Assembly: GCF_009755265.1 (NCBI RefSeq)
Contig: NZ_WPOO01000004.1
Location: forward strand, 1-64,000
Length of the DNA stretch: 64,000 nt
Origin: Adlercreutzia rubneri
GTDB taxonomy: Bacteria; Actinomycetota; Coriobacteriia; Coriobacteriales; Eggerthellaceae
Reading direction: 5' to 3'
The translations under genes and the position numbers were made by a program. Within the stretch, counting starts at the first letter, position 1; each line of letters opens with the position of its first letter. Shown piece by piece: positions 42,680 through 51,420 of this stretch. Below the pieces are notes generated by a model. It searched no databases and was not told where the DNA came from. It saw only the letters and a program-made list of their open reading frames with translations.

Positions 42680-43891
42680 CTAGTCGCGCACAATGACGCC
42701 CTCGGCGTATAGCTTTTCTATATCCGCAGAGGAGTAGCCCAACTCCTCCAAGATATCCTCGTTGTCCTGGCCCAAGCGGGGGGCGCCGCGCCAAACGTGG
42801 CCGGGCCTTCGCTCCACTCGGGGCACAATGCCCACTCCCCGCACCATCTGTCCCGAAGCGTCATCGAACCATTCGACGATGCTTTCCCGCTTCAGGCAGT
42901 GCGGATTGTCTCCCAGTTCCGAGTAGTCCATGATCTTGCAGCAGCCGATATTGACCTTGTTGAAGTCACGATCGACCTCGCTTGCCGTATGGGACAAACA
43001 GTAGTCCTCGATCGCTCTTTTCGACTTCTCATCCCGGGCCGTCCCAGCAACGATTGCGTCCTGCCGATCAAAATCGGGATCTCCCGTCAATCCCAAAAGC
43101 GCAAGCCCGTCGCTTTTCAAGGCAGAGGGATTCAGGGCGACGTACACATACCGGCCGTCCCTACACTCATAGACCCCGAGACCGCCCACATCTCCGTCAA
43201 TATCCGGATTTCTGACCAGCTGATTGCCCTTGGTGAAATACTCGGCCGGATACTGAGCCGAAACGCGCAAGATCGCCTCGTACTGGGACAAGTCGATAAC
43301 ATCCCCCTCACCGGTCTCGCGGGCGCGCAGGAGAGCCGCCAGCGATGACCAGAGCGCAAAAAGCGCCGTAATGAAATCGCCGATGCCCGGGAAAACCGCC
43401 ATGGGCTTCGTACCTCTAGGACTATTGATGTACATAAACCCGCTGAAGGCCTGGGCTATCGGGTCATAACTCGGGCGACGCACGTAGTCGGGCTCTCCCA
43501 TCTCCCCATAGCCCGAGACATGCACAATAACGAGATCAGGGTTGAGCTCCAAAAGAAACTCGTCGTCGAATCCCCATTTCTTATAGGTTCCCCCCTTGGA
43601 GGACTCCAGCCAGATATCTGCCCATTGGATGAGATCAAGGAAGACACCCCGCCCCTCTTTCGATGGGATGTCAAGAGCAATGGTGCGCTTGCACCGTGCA
43701 TCCTGCGCCCATTCCAAAGCGACGTTTTTCCGCATCCCCTCAGGGCTGCGCGCATTCTCAACCTGGACGACATCGGCCCCGTGCTCGGCCATCAGCGTGG
43801 CGGCATAGGGCTCGGCCGCCACCGTGCCCGTGCTAAGCACCTTCACACCGTGAAGGAGACCAAAATCGGGTATTTCCTCCGACTTAGCCAT
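42680..43891 (-). CDS. CaiB-like (class III) CoA-transferase 2
   Basis: 403 residues, paralogous to the enzyme at 39000-40208. The N-terminus and the C-terminal APRLGQDNEDILEELGYSSA are nearly the same, and the catalytic-region aspartate is about residue 172 (FPGIGDFITA). The ATG at 43891 with GGGGCGG upstream is preferred over starts 60 bases further up. First gene of the operon downstream of the shared 34-bp element. Confidence 0.9.
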   Translation of the reverse strand: MAKSEEIPDFGLLHGVKVLSTGTVAAEPYAATLMAEHGADVVQVENARSPEGMRKNVALEWAQDARCKRTIALDIPSKEGRGVFLDLIQWADIWLESSKGGTYKKWGFDDEFLLELNPDLVIVHVSGYGEMGEPDYVRRPSYDPIAQAFSGFMYINSPRGTKPMAVFPGIGDFITALFALWSSLAALLRARETGEGDVIDLSQYEAILRVSAQYPAEYFTKGNQLVRNPDIDGDVGGLGVYECRDGRYVYVALNPSALKSDGLALLGLTGDPDFDRQDAIVAGTARDEKSKRAIEDYCLSHTASEVDRDFNKVNIGCCKIMDYSELGDNPHCLKRESIVEWFDDASGQMVRGVGIVPRVERRPGHVWRGAPRLGQDNEDILEELGYSSADIEKLYAEGVIVRD

Positions 43892-43962
43892 ATCCGCCCC
43901 TTCGATCAAAGCCCTCGATACTTCGGCAGATGCGCTGCCGAGCGAATTCAACTCGCTGTTCG

Positions 43963-44025
43963 ATCATAGGAATGGACGATCGTCGGGTCACCGCACAAAT
44001 GAGGTATCGCTTGAGGTATTTGCGC
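43963..44025 (-). promoter_or_regulatory. Activator element plus -10 upstream of CoA-transferase 2
   Basis: The 34-bp element at 43992-44025 contains two TGAGGTAT octamers 12 bp apart on the plus strand. It matches the element at 51326-51359 in 29 of 34 positions. On the minus strand its end (TTGTGC, 43993-43998) is 24 bp from TATGAT (43963-43968). There is no normal -35 at 17 bp, so the promoter looks activator-dependent. The divergent MalT-like gene starts 72 bases on the other side. Confidence 0.75.
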
Positions 44026-44097
44026 TACTCCCCTAGGTTCTCGTGATATCATCACTAACCAAGCTGGTGGCTTGCACCGTCGCGCGAGGAGAGCACT

Positions 44098-46770
44098 TTG
44101 AGTGTTATCAACATAGGAGGTTGTCCTCCAACATCCCTTGAGTCAAAAAGCATCGTGCCGCGTCACAGACTGCTAAGCCTGCTAAACGAAGGAACGAAAT
44201 ACCCTCTCACGCTCTGCGTCGCATCGTCGGGGTGGGGAAAGGGAACGCTGCTGACAAGCTGGGCCAACCATACCGACAAGCACGTCTCGTGACTCCAAGT
44301 CGACGAGTCCGACAACGAAGTGGCCATGTTCTACCAGAAGCTTGCCTCGTCTCTTTTGGCTATGCTGTCGAAGCAGGATTATCAATCAGACCCTCCCCCA
44401 GGCGCTTCGTCGCTTGACCTGGCCTGGACGCTTGAGCAGGTCTCCCATATAACTGGAGACCACGTCCTCATACTCAACGACTATCATCTCGTATCCAATC
44501 CCGAGGTGCATGAGGCTGTTATTGCCCTCATTCGATGGGCTCCCCCTTCATTGCACCTTATTATTTCGAGCGAATCTACGCCTCCGTTCCCCTTGTCTTC
44601 TTTTCGAGCCCATAGCCAGCTTTTCGAGATTTCAGCCCTAGACCTTGCTTTCACGCGAGGAGACTTGCGCCTCCTCCTCCGGGAGAATCTGATTGATCTC
44701 AAAGAGACATCCGTGGAGCGCCTCATGGATCTCACGGGCGGATGGCCAGCGGCGCTCCATCTGGCCCTTCTGCAAATAAAACGCATCGATCCGGAAGATC
44801 GCGACGACTTCGTCTCCAACATCGGCGCCCGCGATCGCCGCATCACAGAATGGCTCAATGACGCCATCTACGATACCTTGCCCTCACGCATTCGCACCTT
44901 TATGCTCGATACGTGCATTCTGAACGAATTTTCCGCCCCCCTGTGCGACACCGTACGCTCTACTGATGATTCTGGCGAATACATCGTTTGGCTTAAGGAT
45001 CGTGGGCTGATCTCCCCCGTGGATGACCAGGGCACAACCTTCGCCTACCCAAAACTCCTGCGTGCTTTCCTCAGAGATCAGTTCAGTCGCACCAGCGACC
45101 TCGCCCACGAGAAGGACCTTTGGCAAAAAGCGGCCGCGTGGTATCAAAAGCGCGGAGAACCCCTCTTGGCAGCTGAGTACCATATGGCCTCGGGAGACAC
45201 GACGGCCGGATGGCTTCTGCTCGATCGCTACCACTCCCATGCTCTTGAGAGCGCTCCGTCCATCAGCCCTCAAAAGACTCGCCTCACCTGGTATCGAGAA
45301 TTCCTCAGTTGGCCGGATTCGGTCTTGGCACAGGAGCCGGATCTCTGCCTTTCGGCGGCATTCTCAAGCTATTATTCTAAGGACCTCGACCATATAGAGC
45401 GTCCGCTGCGCCTTGCCGAGCAGGCCTTTCTCGCCCGCGATGACAAACCGGCCCTTGGCAGAGCCCATGCCATACGAAGCTTGGTCTATCGCTATCGCGG
45501 ATCAGCCGACCTGGCTATAGACGAGGGCAAGCATGCTCTCGACAATCTTCCGACCGACCTCAATTGGTTCAGAGGATCGGCCCTCTTGTCTCAGAGTTTT
45601 GGGTTTTACCTTAACGGGGATGCCGGCTCTTCCGCCCAATGTGCCGCCGAGGCACGGTCGGAATTCGTCAAGGCCCACGACAATCGCCACGCCGCCATTG
45701 CAGAGACCCAGCACATCGAGGTCCTACTCCTGCAAGGCTCGCTCATCGAGGCAGAGGAGCGCAGTCTGGCCCTTCTGGAGCTGCAAAGCAATGCCCTTGA
45801 CGCCGAGCGGCGACTCGCCCGGGCAATTCTCGGATTCATAGCCTTTGAACGAAACCACCTGAACGAGGCGGAAGTCCATTTCAACACCGCGCTCTATCCG
45901 TCTCCGAACGCGCAAAAGGGCAAGTACTTGCCATTCGCCTATATCGGTTTGGCCGAAGTTGCAGCGGCGCGCAGCGACATCGACACGTCGCTCATGCTTC
46001 TCAACGAGGCCGAGCAATATGCCGCACCTCGCCCGGAGCGCAACTGGAGCGCCTACATCCAGGGGGTAAAAGCAAAGGTGCTTCTGGAGCAGGGAGACCA
46101 CTCGGAAGCTGCAAAGGTTCTCTACCCGCAAGGATCGATCGTCGAAACCCCGTTCCAGGGAACCACAAGCTTTATGAGCTTCATAATAGCCCAACGAACA
46201 CTGCTGGCATTCGCCCTTGAAGACGCAAACCGTCAAGACATCATGAACATGGCGAAGCGGCAGCTGGAGCGCAGCTTGGTGCTCTTCGATGCCAACAGTG
46301 CTGCGATATGGTGCCTAAGCGCACGGGCGCTTCTCGGCTGCATATATTTCAAGCTGGGACAGCGCGAGCAGGCACTCCGGTCTATCGAGTATAGTCTCGC
46401 CCTGGCCGAAAAGGAGCAGATTGTACGGAGCGTGATCGCTGCGGGCGACATCCTCAAACCGCTTCTCGAGCTTGCCGTCGCCCAAGACGTGCACCCCGCC
46501 TACGCCCAATCCCTCATTCATGCCCTTGAGTGCCGGCCCAAGCGCTCCAAAGCCGACACTGACGAAGCGTTGCCGGTTCTCAGCGAACGAGAAGTCGAAA
46601 TACTCGAAATGATCGCGCGTGGCAGTACCACGGAGACCATCAGCCAGCAGCTGTATATTTCCGTTCACACGGTGAGAACGCACATCCGAAACACCCTTCA
46701 GAAATTGGATGCGCATTCGCGGGTTGAGGCCGTAGAGAACGCCCGCGAACGTGGAATCCTACCGCGCTAG
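44098..46770 (+). pseudogene. MalT-like LuxR activator interrupted by an in-frame TGA
   Basis: The reading frame starts with TTG at 44098 (GAGGAG 6 bases upstream), runs to a TGA at 44290-44292, and continues in the same frame to 46770. Full length would be 890 codons. It has a STAND NTPase region, a TPR-like helical middle and a C-terminal LuxR HTH (LSEREVEILEMIARG, then QQLYISVHTVRTHIRNTLQK). The stop follows HVS and precedes LQVDESDN, a place where MalT relatives have an aromatic/Trp residue, so one TGG-to-TGA change explains it. The P-loop reads GWGKGT where relatives have GxGKTT. The remainder is well preserved, so the lesion is recent. A shorter product from an internal ATG (44320) would lack the P-loop. 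Confidence 0.8.
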
Positions 46771-46776
46771 GCGTGC

Positions 46777-48342
46777 TCAGCTTTCCGCCAAAGAGAAAAG
46801 CTCGTTCATCCGATCGGCGCCCACTTTCCCCGACTCGTCTCTCCCCAGATCGTCTACCAGGCCTATCTTCTGCGGCTTTTTGTAGCTCGCCAAGTGTCTT
46901 TTGCAAAAGTCCTGTATCGCTTTCGGCGACAGAGCGCTTCCCTTCATCGGTTGCACGATGGCGGCCACTGCCTCCCCCCATACCAGATCAGGAACACCTT
47001 TCACGACGCAGTCCTGCACTTCGGGGTGGCTCAGGATAACCGCCTGCACCTCGCTTGCGTAGACGTTCTCTCCTCCTGTTTTTATCACGTCCTTCACCCG
47101 AGCCTTAAAGTAGTACAGGCCCTGTTCGTCGCGGGCAAAGACATCGCCTGTCCTCAACCAGCCGTCTTGCAGTACTTCCCTCGTAAGGTCCGGCCGTTCG
47201 TAATACCCCTCCATCATGGCCGGCGTTCGCACCACGGCCTCGCCGCAATCGGAGGCTCCCCCCTTCTCATCGAGCAACATCATTTCTAAAGATCTCATCG
47301 GCACTCCCACCGAATGGATTTTTGGCGTGCCTGAAGCGTATTCCTCCCTCGACAATCGCATCGAAGTGCCGACGCCGCTCTCGCTTTGTCCCCAACCATA
47401 GTTGATCTCGCAGGCAGGAAACAGCTGGAATATCCCCTCCACTATGGAGGGGGTCATGGCGCCGGCGGCGCTCTGCACAATACGCACCGAAGACAGGTCG
47501 CGAGCGCCGGGCGCGGCCTCGCGTGAGAGACGACAGTATACGCTGGGGGGCAGCAAGATGATATGGGTCACGGCGTATCGCTCGATTTTGCCGAGTATCT
47601 CCTCGGCATCGAACTTGGAGGCGACCACCACGGCAGCGCCAGCACTCAGACAGGAAAGCAGCCAGCTGTGCCCCCCATGATGCTCCATTGGCGCCTGAAC
47701 AAGAGCAACGGGATGCTCGACATCCTCAAGCCCTATGGTCTCTAAGATATCGCGGATCTCGACGAGATCCGCTGCATGGGTACGAGCGGCGCCCTTGGGC
47801 GCTCCCGTGCTGCCCCCGGTAAATTGAATCCGGGATGGGCCGCCCTCTTGGAACACCTCGAAATCCTTGGCGGAATCCGACTGACCTCCCTGGCGCATGT
47901 CAGATAACGCATCGCGAATAAACTGGCTGCTGAGTATCTGCACCGCATGATCGAAGCCCTTGCGGGCATCAATGGCGACGCTTTGGTGTTCTGGCGCATA
48001 GATCAGAGCCTCAGCATCCGAAGCGTTGACCAAACAGCCTACCTCTTCGGATGTAAAACGATAATTGACGGGCACCGCAACGGCGCCCATGGCCTGAATG
48101 GCCAGATACAGCACGATGAGGTCAACGCCATTAGGCAGGAAATACGCAACTCGATCGCCCTTCCGTATACCGAAGTCCCATAACGAATGGACAACGTATT
48201 TCGACAAGCGCCACAGCTCTTGGTATGTCAGCACTTCAGCGCCGTCGATAATCGCAACATCGGTCGGCCCCGATTTCGTATGGCGCAAAAAGGGGTCTAT
48301 GATGTTCTTGTCATCTTGCCTTACTATTTCAGTTCGCTGCAT
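46777..48342 (-). CDS. AMP-forming acyl-CoA ligase, CaiC-like
   Basis: 521 residues of the ANL superfamily: P-loop FTGGSTGAPKGAARTHA, A5 YGWGQSESGVG, A7 WLRTGD, A8 ARVKDVIKTGGENVYASEVQ and C-terminal catalytic Lys in DESGKVGADR. It primes the pathway by making the first acyl-CoA with ATP; CoA-transferases can then recycle CoA. It overlaps the permease gene by 19 bases. It converges with the MalT-like gene with only 6 bases between the stops. Confidence 0.9.
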   Translation of the reverse strand: MQRTEIVRQDDKNIIDPFLRHTKSGPTDVAIIDGAEVLTYQELWRLSKYVVHSLWDFGIRKGDRVAYFLPNGVDLIVLYLAIQAMGAVAVPVNYRFTSEEVGCLVNASDAEALIYAPEHQSVAIDARKGFDHAVQILSSQFIRDALSDMRQGGQSDSAKDFEVFQEGGPSRIQFTGGSTGAPKGAARTHAADLVEIRDILETIGLEDVEHPVALVQAPMEHHGGHSWLLSCLSAGAAVVVASKFDAEEILGKIERYAVTHIILLPPSVYCRLSREAAPGARDLSSVRIVQSAAGAMTPSIVEGIFQLFPACEINYGWGQSESGVGTSMRLSREEYASGTPKIHSVGVPMRSLEMMLLDEKGGASDCGEAVVRTPAMMEGYYERPDLTREVLQDGWLRTGDVFARDEQGLYYFKARVKDVIKTGGENVYASEVQAVILSHPEVQDCVVKGVPDLVWGEAVAAIVQPMKGSALSPKAIQDFCKRHLASYKKPQKIGLVDDLGRDESGKVGADRMNELFSLAES

Positions 48343-49628
48343 AGTTCATCCCTTTTATAAGGTTCGTCGAGTTTCTCCAAGTAATCTTGGCTTTTCTTGC
48401 TCAAGCAGAAGAACGCGATGGCGAATGCCGCCAGATAGCACAGACCGGCCACGGCCAAAGGAAGCACATAGGAGCCCGACCACTCATACATGGCAGCGGC
48501 CAGCGGGGGAGAAATGGCAGAGCCCGCCGAGGTGACCACCTGGGTCCACCCGATAAGCACTGGGCTTTTCTCCAGACCGAACAAGGGCGTAGTGACCACC
48601 GAGCCGAAATAGAGGCCTACCGTGCCCACGTTGTAGAAGAAGGCAAGAATCGCGCCTCCAACAAATCCTGTTTGGCACCAAAGAGGAAAGAGGAACATGT
48701 TTACGGCCCCGATGAGGCAATAGGTCAGCAATATTCTCTTCGGCCCAAAGCGATCGCTGAGAAAGCCGAATAGCGGGACCACGATCATCGACCCGATATA
48801 GACCACCGAAAGCATGATGGACGCTTGGGCCACATCAAACCCCATGCTGGCATAAATCGCCGCTTCGTTGGTGTAGAAGAATCGCTCGGCCATAAGCATC
48901 AGCATCGGGCAGAGGAGAAGCGCCCACACAAGCGGGATCCTCAGAAGACGCGAAGTGGGCATGGCGAATTCGTAAGACGCCGCAACCCTCTGCAGTCGCT
49001 CCCTTTTCCTCGTTTTCCCCATGACGAAATTGAAGTCGATCGGCTCCATGCCGTAATATGACGGCCCCCGGCAAATCATAAGCATCGTGACAACCGCCGT
49101 CAGCACGAGAAGCAGCATTGCCGCCGCCAAAGCAGCTTGTCTCAGCCCCAAGTGCATAACCGCAGCTCCAGCAACCGGACTTAGAAGAGTGTTCGAGAGC
49201 CCCGACACTACCGTGGCCATCGTGGCAACGGTACCTCTGCCCACCCGAAACCACTCCGTAGCCAACACCTGGTACGAGAGCGTACCATTGCACTTATTGG
49301 CCACGCCAAACAGAATGGACGCAGCTAGCACCCATTCAAGGGCAGGAGCGTAAGCTATCGCCAGAAACATTACCGCCGTACCGGCGGCACCGAAGAGATA
49401 CACACCTTTAGGGTTGTGGTCCGCCACAATAGGCCCCAAGAACATACTCGCTACCATGCTGGCAATCGCTGACGTAGTAAAAATCAGAGACGCCTGCGCA
49501 AGCGAGCAGCCAAGCTGCTCCGCCAACAGGGGGAGAAACAGAATAACGAGCGTATAGGAAAAGTACGAGAGGGAGAGGTTTATCATGCCTCCCGAAACGC
49601 ACAGCCAACCTTTAGTGGTGTTCCGCAT
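48324..49628 (-). CDS. MFS permease 2 of the cai/fix-like cluster
   Basis: 434 residues, 12 helices, paralogous to the permease at 40245-41549 (shared TTKGWLC/TVKGWLC start, LFGVANKCNGTLSYQV versus LFGIGNKFCGAMTHQI, and a DYLEKLDEPYK tail). The ATG at 49628 is chosen; a GTG 6 bases earlier has better spacing to GGGG and is equally possible. It lies in the fixC-fixX-permease-ligase operon. Confidence 0.87.
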   Translation of the reverse strand: MRNTTKGWLCVSGGMINLSLSYFSYTLVILFLPLLAEQLGCSLAQASLIFTTSAIASMVASMFLGPIVADHNPKGVYLFGAAGTAVMFLAIAYAPALEWVLAASILFGVANKCNGTLSYQVLATEWFRVGRGTVATMATVVSGLSNTLLSPVAGAAVMHLGLRQAALAAAMLLLVLTAVVTMLMICRGPSYYGMEPIDFNFVMGKTRKRERLQRVAASYEFAMPTSRLLRIPLVWALLLCPMLMLMAERFFYTNEAAIYASMGFDVAQASIMLSVVYIGSMIVVPLFGFLSDRFGPKRILLTYCLIGAVNMFLFPLWCQTGFVGGAILAFFYNVGTVGLYFGSVVTTPLFGLEKSPVLIGWTQVVTSAGSAISPPLAAAMYEWSGSYVLPLAVAGLCYLAAFAIAFFCLSKKSQDYLEKLDEPYKRDELCSELK

Positions 49629-49663
49629 GTTCACGTCGCCCCTTTTCTCCCCTAAAGAAAGAC

Positions 49664-49960
49664 TTAACCGAAACGGTATTCCACTCCCATGGTGGGCTGA
49701 GGGTTCTCCCACCGAGCGATTATGGTGTCCCCACAGGCGATGCGACATGTGCCGCACTCGAGGCAACCCGCATAATCGAAGCTTGTCGTTCCGTCGGGCT
49801 CTCGCTTGTACAGGGCCGCCGGACACACCATGACAAGCTTGTCGAATTCCTCGTCAGAGGGATCCTCGACAAGCTCGATATGAGCGTTGGCCTCATCGAC
49901 CTCGTATTTGTTTAACGCCAGATAGCCGTCAACGTTCACCGTAATTTGCTGCACACTCAT
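49664..49960 (-). CDS. fixX: FixX-like ferredoxin
   Basis: 98 residues. The family layout is CPAALYKREPDGTTSFDYAG followed by CLECGTCRIACGD, binding one 4Fe-4S cluster. It passes electrons between FixC and the FixAB ETF. It overlaps fixC by 4 bases. Confidence 0.95.
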   Translation of the reverse strand: MSVQQITVNVDGYLALNKYEVDEANAHIELVEDPSDEEFDKLVMVCPAALYKREPDGTTSFDYAGCLECGTCRIACGDTIIARWENPQPTMGVEYRFG

Positions 49961-51252
49961 AATGCCTTCATCGCTCCCATCGCATCGCGGGCCATATTGA
50001 CAACTCCGATTTGCCCCAGCACCGGCTTCAGGTTCTTCTTCAGAGGCCGAACCGGCTCGCCATCAACCACGAACATGGTGTTCATAATGTCTCGAATCGC
50101 CTGCGGATACCCATCGAACATGCGATGGAAGCCTTCCATGAAAGAAGGCACCTTCGAGAACTGGCGCAAGTCCTGCATGACGAAGCAGTTCTCGAGGGCC
50201 GCCGTATAGCCCTGCAGCCCCTGCGCGGAAGTATCTCCGGCGCTTAACGCGCGCGCCGCCTCCCGGCCGGCGTGCATGCCAGCTGCAATGGCGAAATCCA
50301 TGCCGCGAACCTGATATCCCAAATTGATGCACATCATGGCGCTCTCCCCCGCGAGAAGCACGCCATCTCCCACAAGAGGGGGCATGATGCTCAAGCCACC
50401 CTCAGGAACCATATGCCCCGAGTGCTCAACCACCTTGCCGCCGGCAATCAGAGGCGCGATCGCCGGATGCTGCTTGAAGTCCTCGAGCATCTGGTAAACC
50501 GGCGCTCGACCATGGTTCATCGTCGCTTCGATCCCTGCAACCAAGCCAATGGAGATGGACGACTTGTTCGTATAGGCAAAACCGCCTCCGAATGTCCCCT
50601 TTGTCGCATCTCCCGCGAACAGCCACGCTGCTCCCTCTTCATCTGAGCCCGAAAGCACTCGATCAGTGATAACAGAGGGAGGCAGCTCGATGGTCTGCTT
50701 GATGCCGACAGCAATCCCACTCGCGGGCGGCCGCGCGGCGCCAACCGCCTGCTTGGTAAGCAGAGAGTTCACTCCATCGCAAAGCAGAACAACATCAGCC
50801 GTAATTTCGTCCTCGCCCGCCTTCACGCCTATCACTTTGCCGGTTTCATCTTTCACAAGACTCTCGACAGCAATGCCGTAGATGGCCTCCGCTCCCGCTT
50901 CCTCCGCCTTCGACGCGAGCCACTGGTCGAAAGGCGCGCGCAGCACCGAATATGAATCGGAATTCGGGGCAAGCATCGCTTCCGATGAGAAATCGACGGT
51001 AAAACAGGCATCGGGCGCGAGCAAGGATATTTTCTCGTGGGTTATCTTGCGTTCTAAGGGAGCTTCCTGCTCAAAATCCGGGAACACCTTCGCCAAAGAG
51101 TGAGAATAGATGCGCCCTCCGGTCATATTCTTCGCCCCTGCATAGTTTCCGCGCTCGATAAGAAGCACAGACTTACCCGATCGGGCCAACTCGTATGCAG
51201 CGACAGAACCGGCACACCCAGCCCCCACGACAATGGCTTCAAAGTCAGCCAT
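49957..51252 (-). CDS. fixC: FixC-like ETF-quinone oxidoreductase flavoprotein
   Basis: 431 residues. The FAD-binding N-terminus is IVVGAGCAGSVAAYELARSG. Other blocks are GAKNMTGGRIYSHSL, LCDGVNSLLTKQAVG and GDGVLLAGESAMMCINLGYQ. FixC with FixX connects ETF to the quinone pool, and FixABCX complexes can bifurcate electrons between quinone and ferredoxin. The ATG at 51252 has AAGGCGG upstream. First gene of the second cai/fix operon, 73 bases from the shared 34-bp element. Confidence 0.93.
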   Translation of the reverse strand: MADFEAIVVGAGCAGSVAAYELARSGKSVLLIERGNYAGAKNMTGGRIYSHSLAKVFPDFEQEAPLERKITHEKISLLAPDACFTVDFSSEAMLAPNSDSYSVLRAPFDQWLASKAEEAGAEAIYGIAVESLVKDETGKVIGVKAGEDEITADVVLLCDGVNSLLTKQAVGAARPPASGIAVGIKQTIELPPSVITDRVLSGSDEEGAAWLFAGDATKGTFGGGFAYTNKSSISIGLVAGIEATMNHGRAPVYQMLEDFKQHPAIAPLIAGGKVVEHSGHMVPEGGLSIMPPLVGDGVLLAGESAMMCINLGYQVRGMDFAIAAGMHAGREAARALSAGDTSAQGLQGYTAALENCFVMQDLRQFSKVPSFMEGFHRMFDGYPQAIRDIMNTMFVVDGEPVRPLKKNLKPVLGQIGVVNMARDAMGAMKAL

Positions 51253-51296
51253 GCTACCGCCTTTCTTTATCATCCTCCAAATTTCTCTGCCAATGG

Positions 51297-51359
51297 ATGA
51301 TAGAAAGGCCCGACTATAAGCGCATCGCACAAATGCAGTACCCCATGAGGTATTTGCGC
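51297..51359 (-). promoter_or_regulatory. Activator element plus -10 upstream of fixC
   Basis: The 34-bp element at 51326-51359 ends in TTGTGC (51327-51332, minus strand). It is followed after exactly 24 bp by TATCAT (51297-51302), the same geometry as at 43963-44025. The plus strand carries TGCAGTAC and TGAGGTAT 12 bp apart, against two TGAGGTAT copies in the other element. Confidence 0.75.
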
Positions 51360-51365
51360 GCAGCA

Positions 51366-51391
51366 GGGGCGACCATCAGGTCGCCCCTTTT
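51366..51391 (+). terminator. Terminator-like hairpin of the GGGGCGACC repeat family
   Basis: The arms GGGGCGACC/GGTCGCCCC around ATCA are followed by TTTT on the plus strand. No plus-strand gene precedes it closely. The stem is the same palindrome found in metH, so it may be a dispersed repeat rather than a dedicated terminator. Confidence 0.5.
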
Positions 51392-51420
51392 CTGTTGAAG
51401 GCTATGGGGTTGCACACCAT

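Noticed and set aside
44290..44292. TGA read as selenocysteine or programmed readthrough
   Set aside because: MalT-like proteins have an aromatic residue here, not a redox cysteine. I saw no downstream SECIS-like hairpin, and a simple TGG-to-TGA change is the easier explanation.
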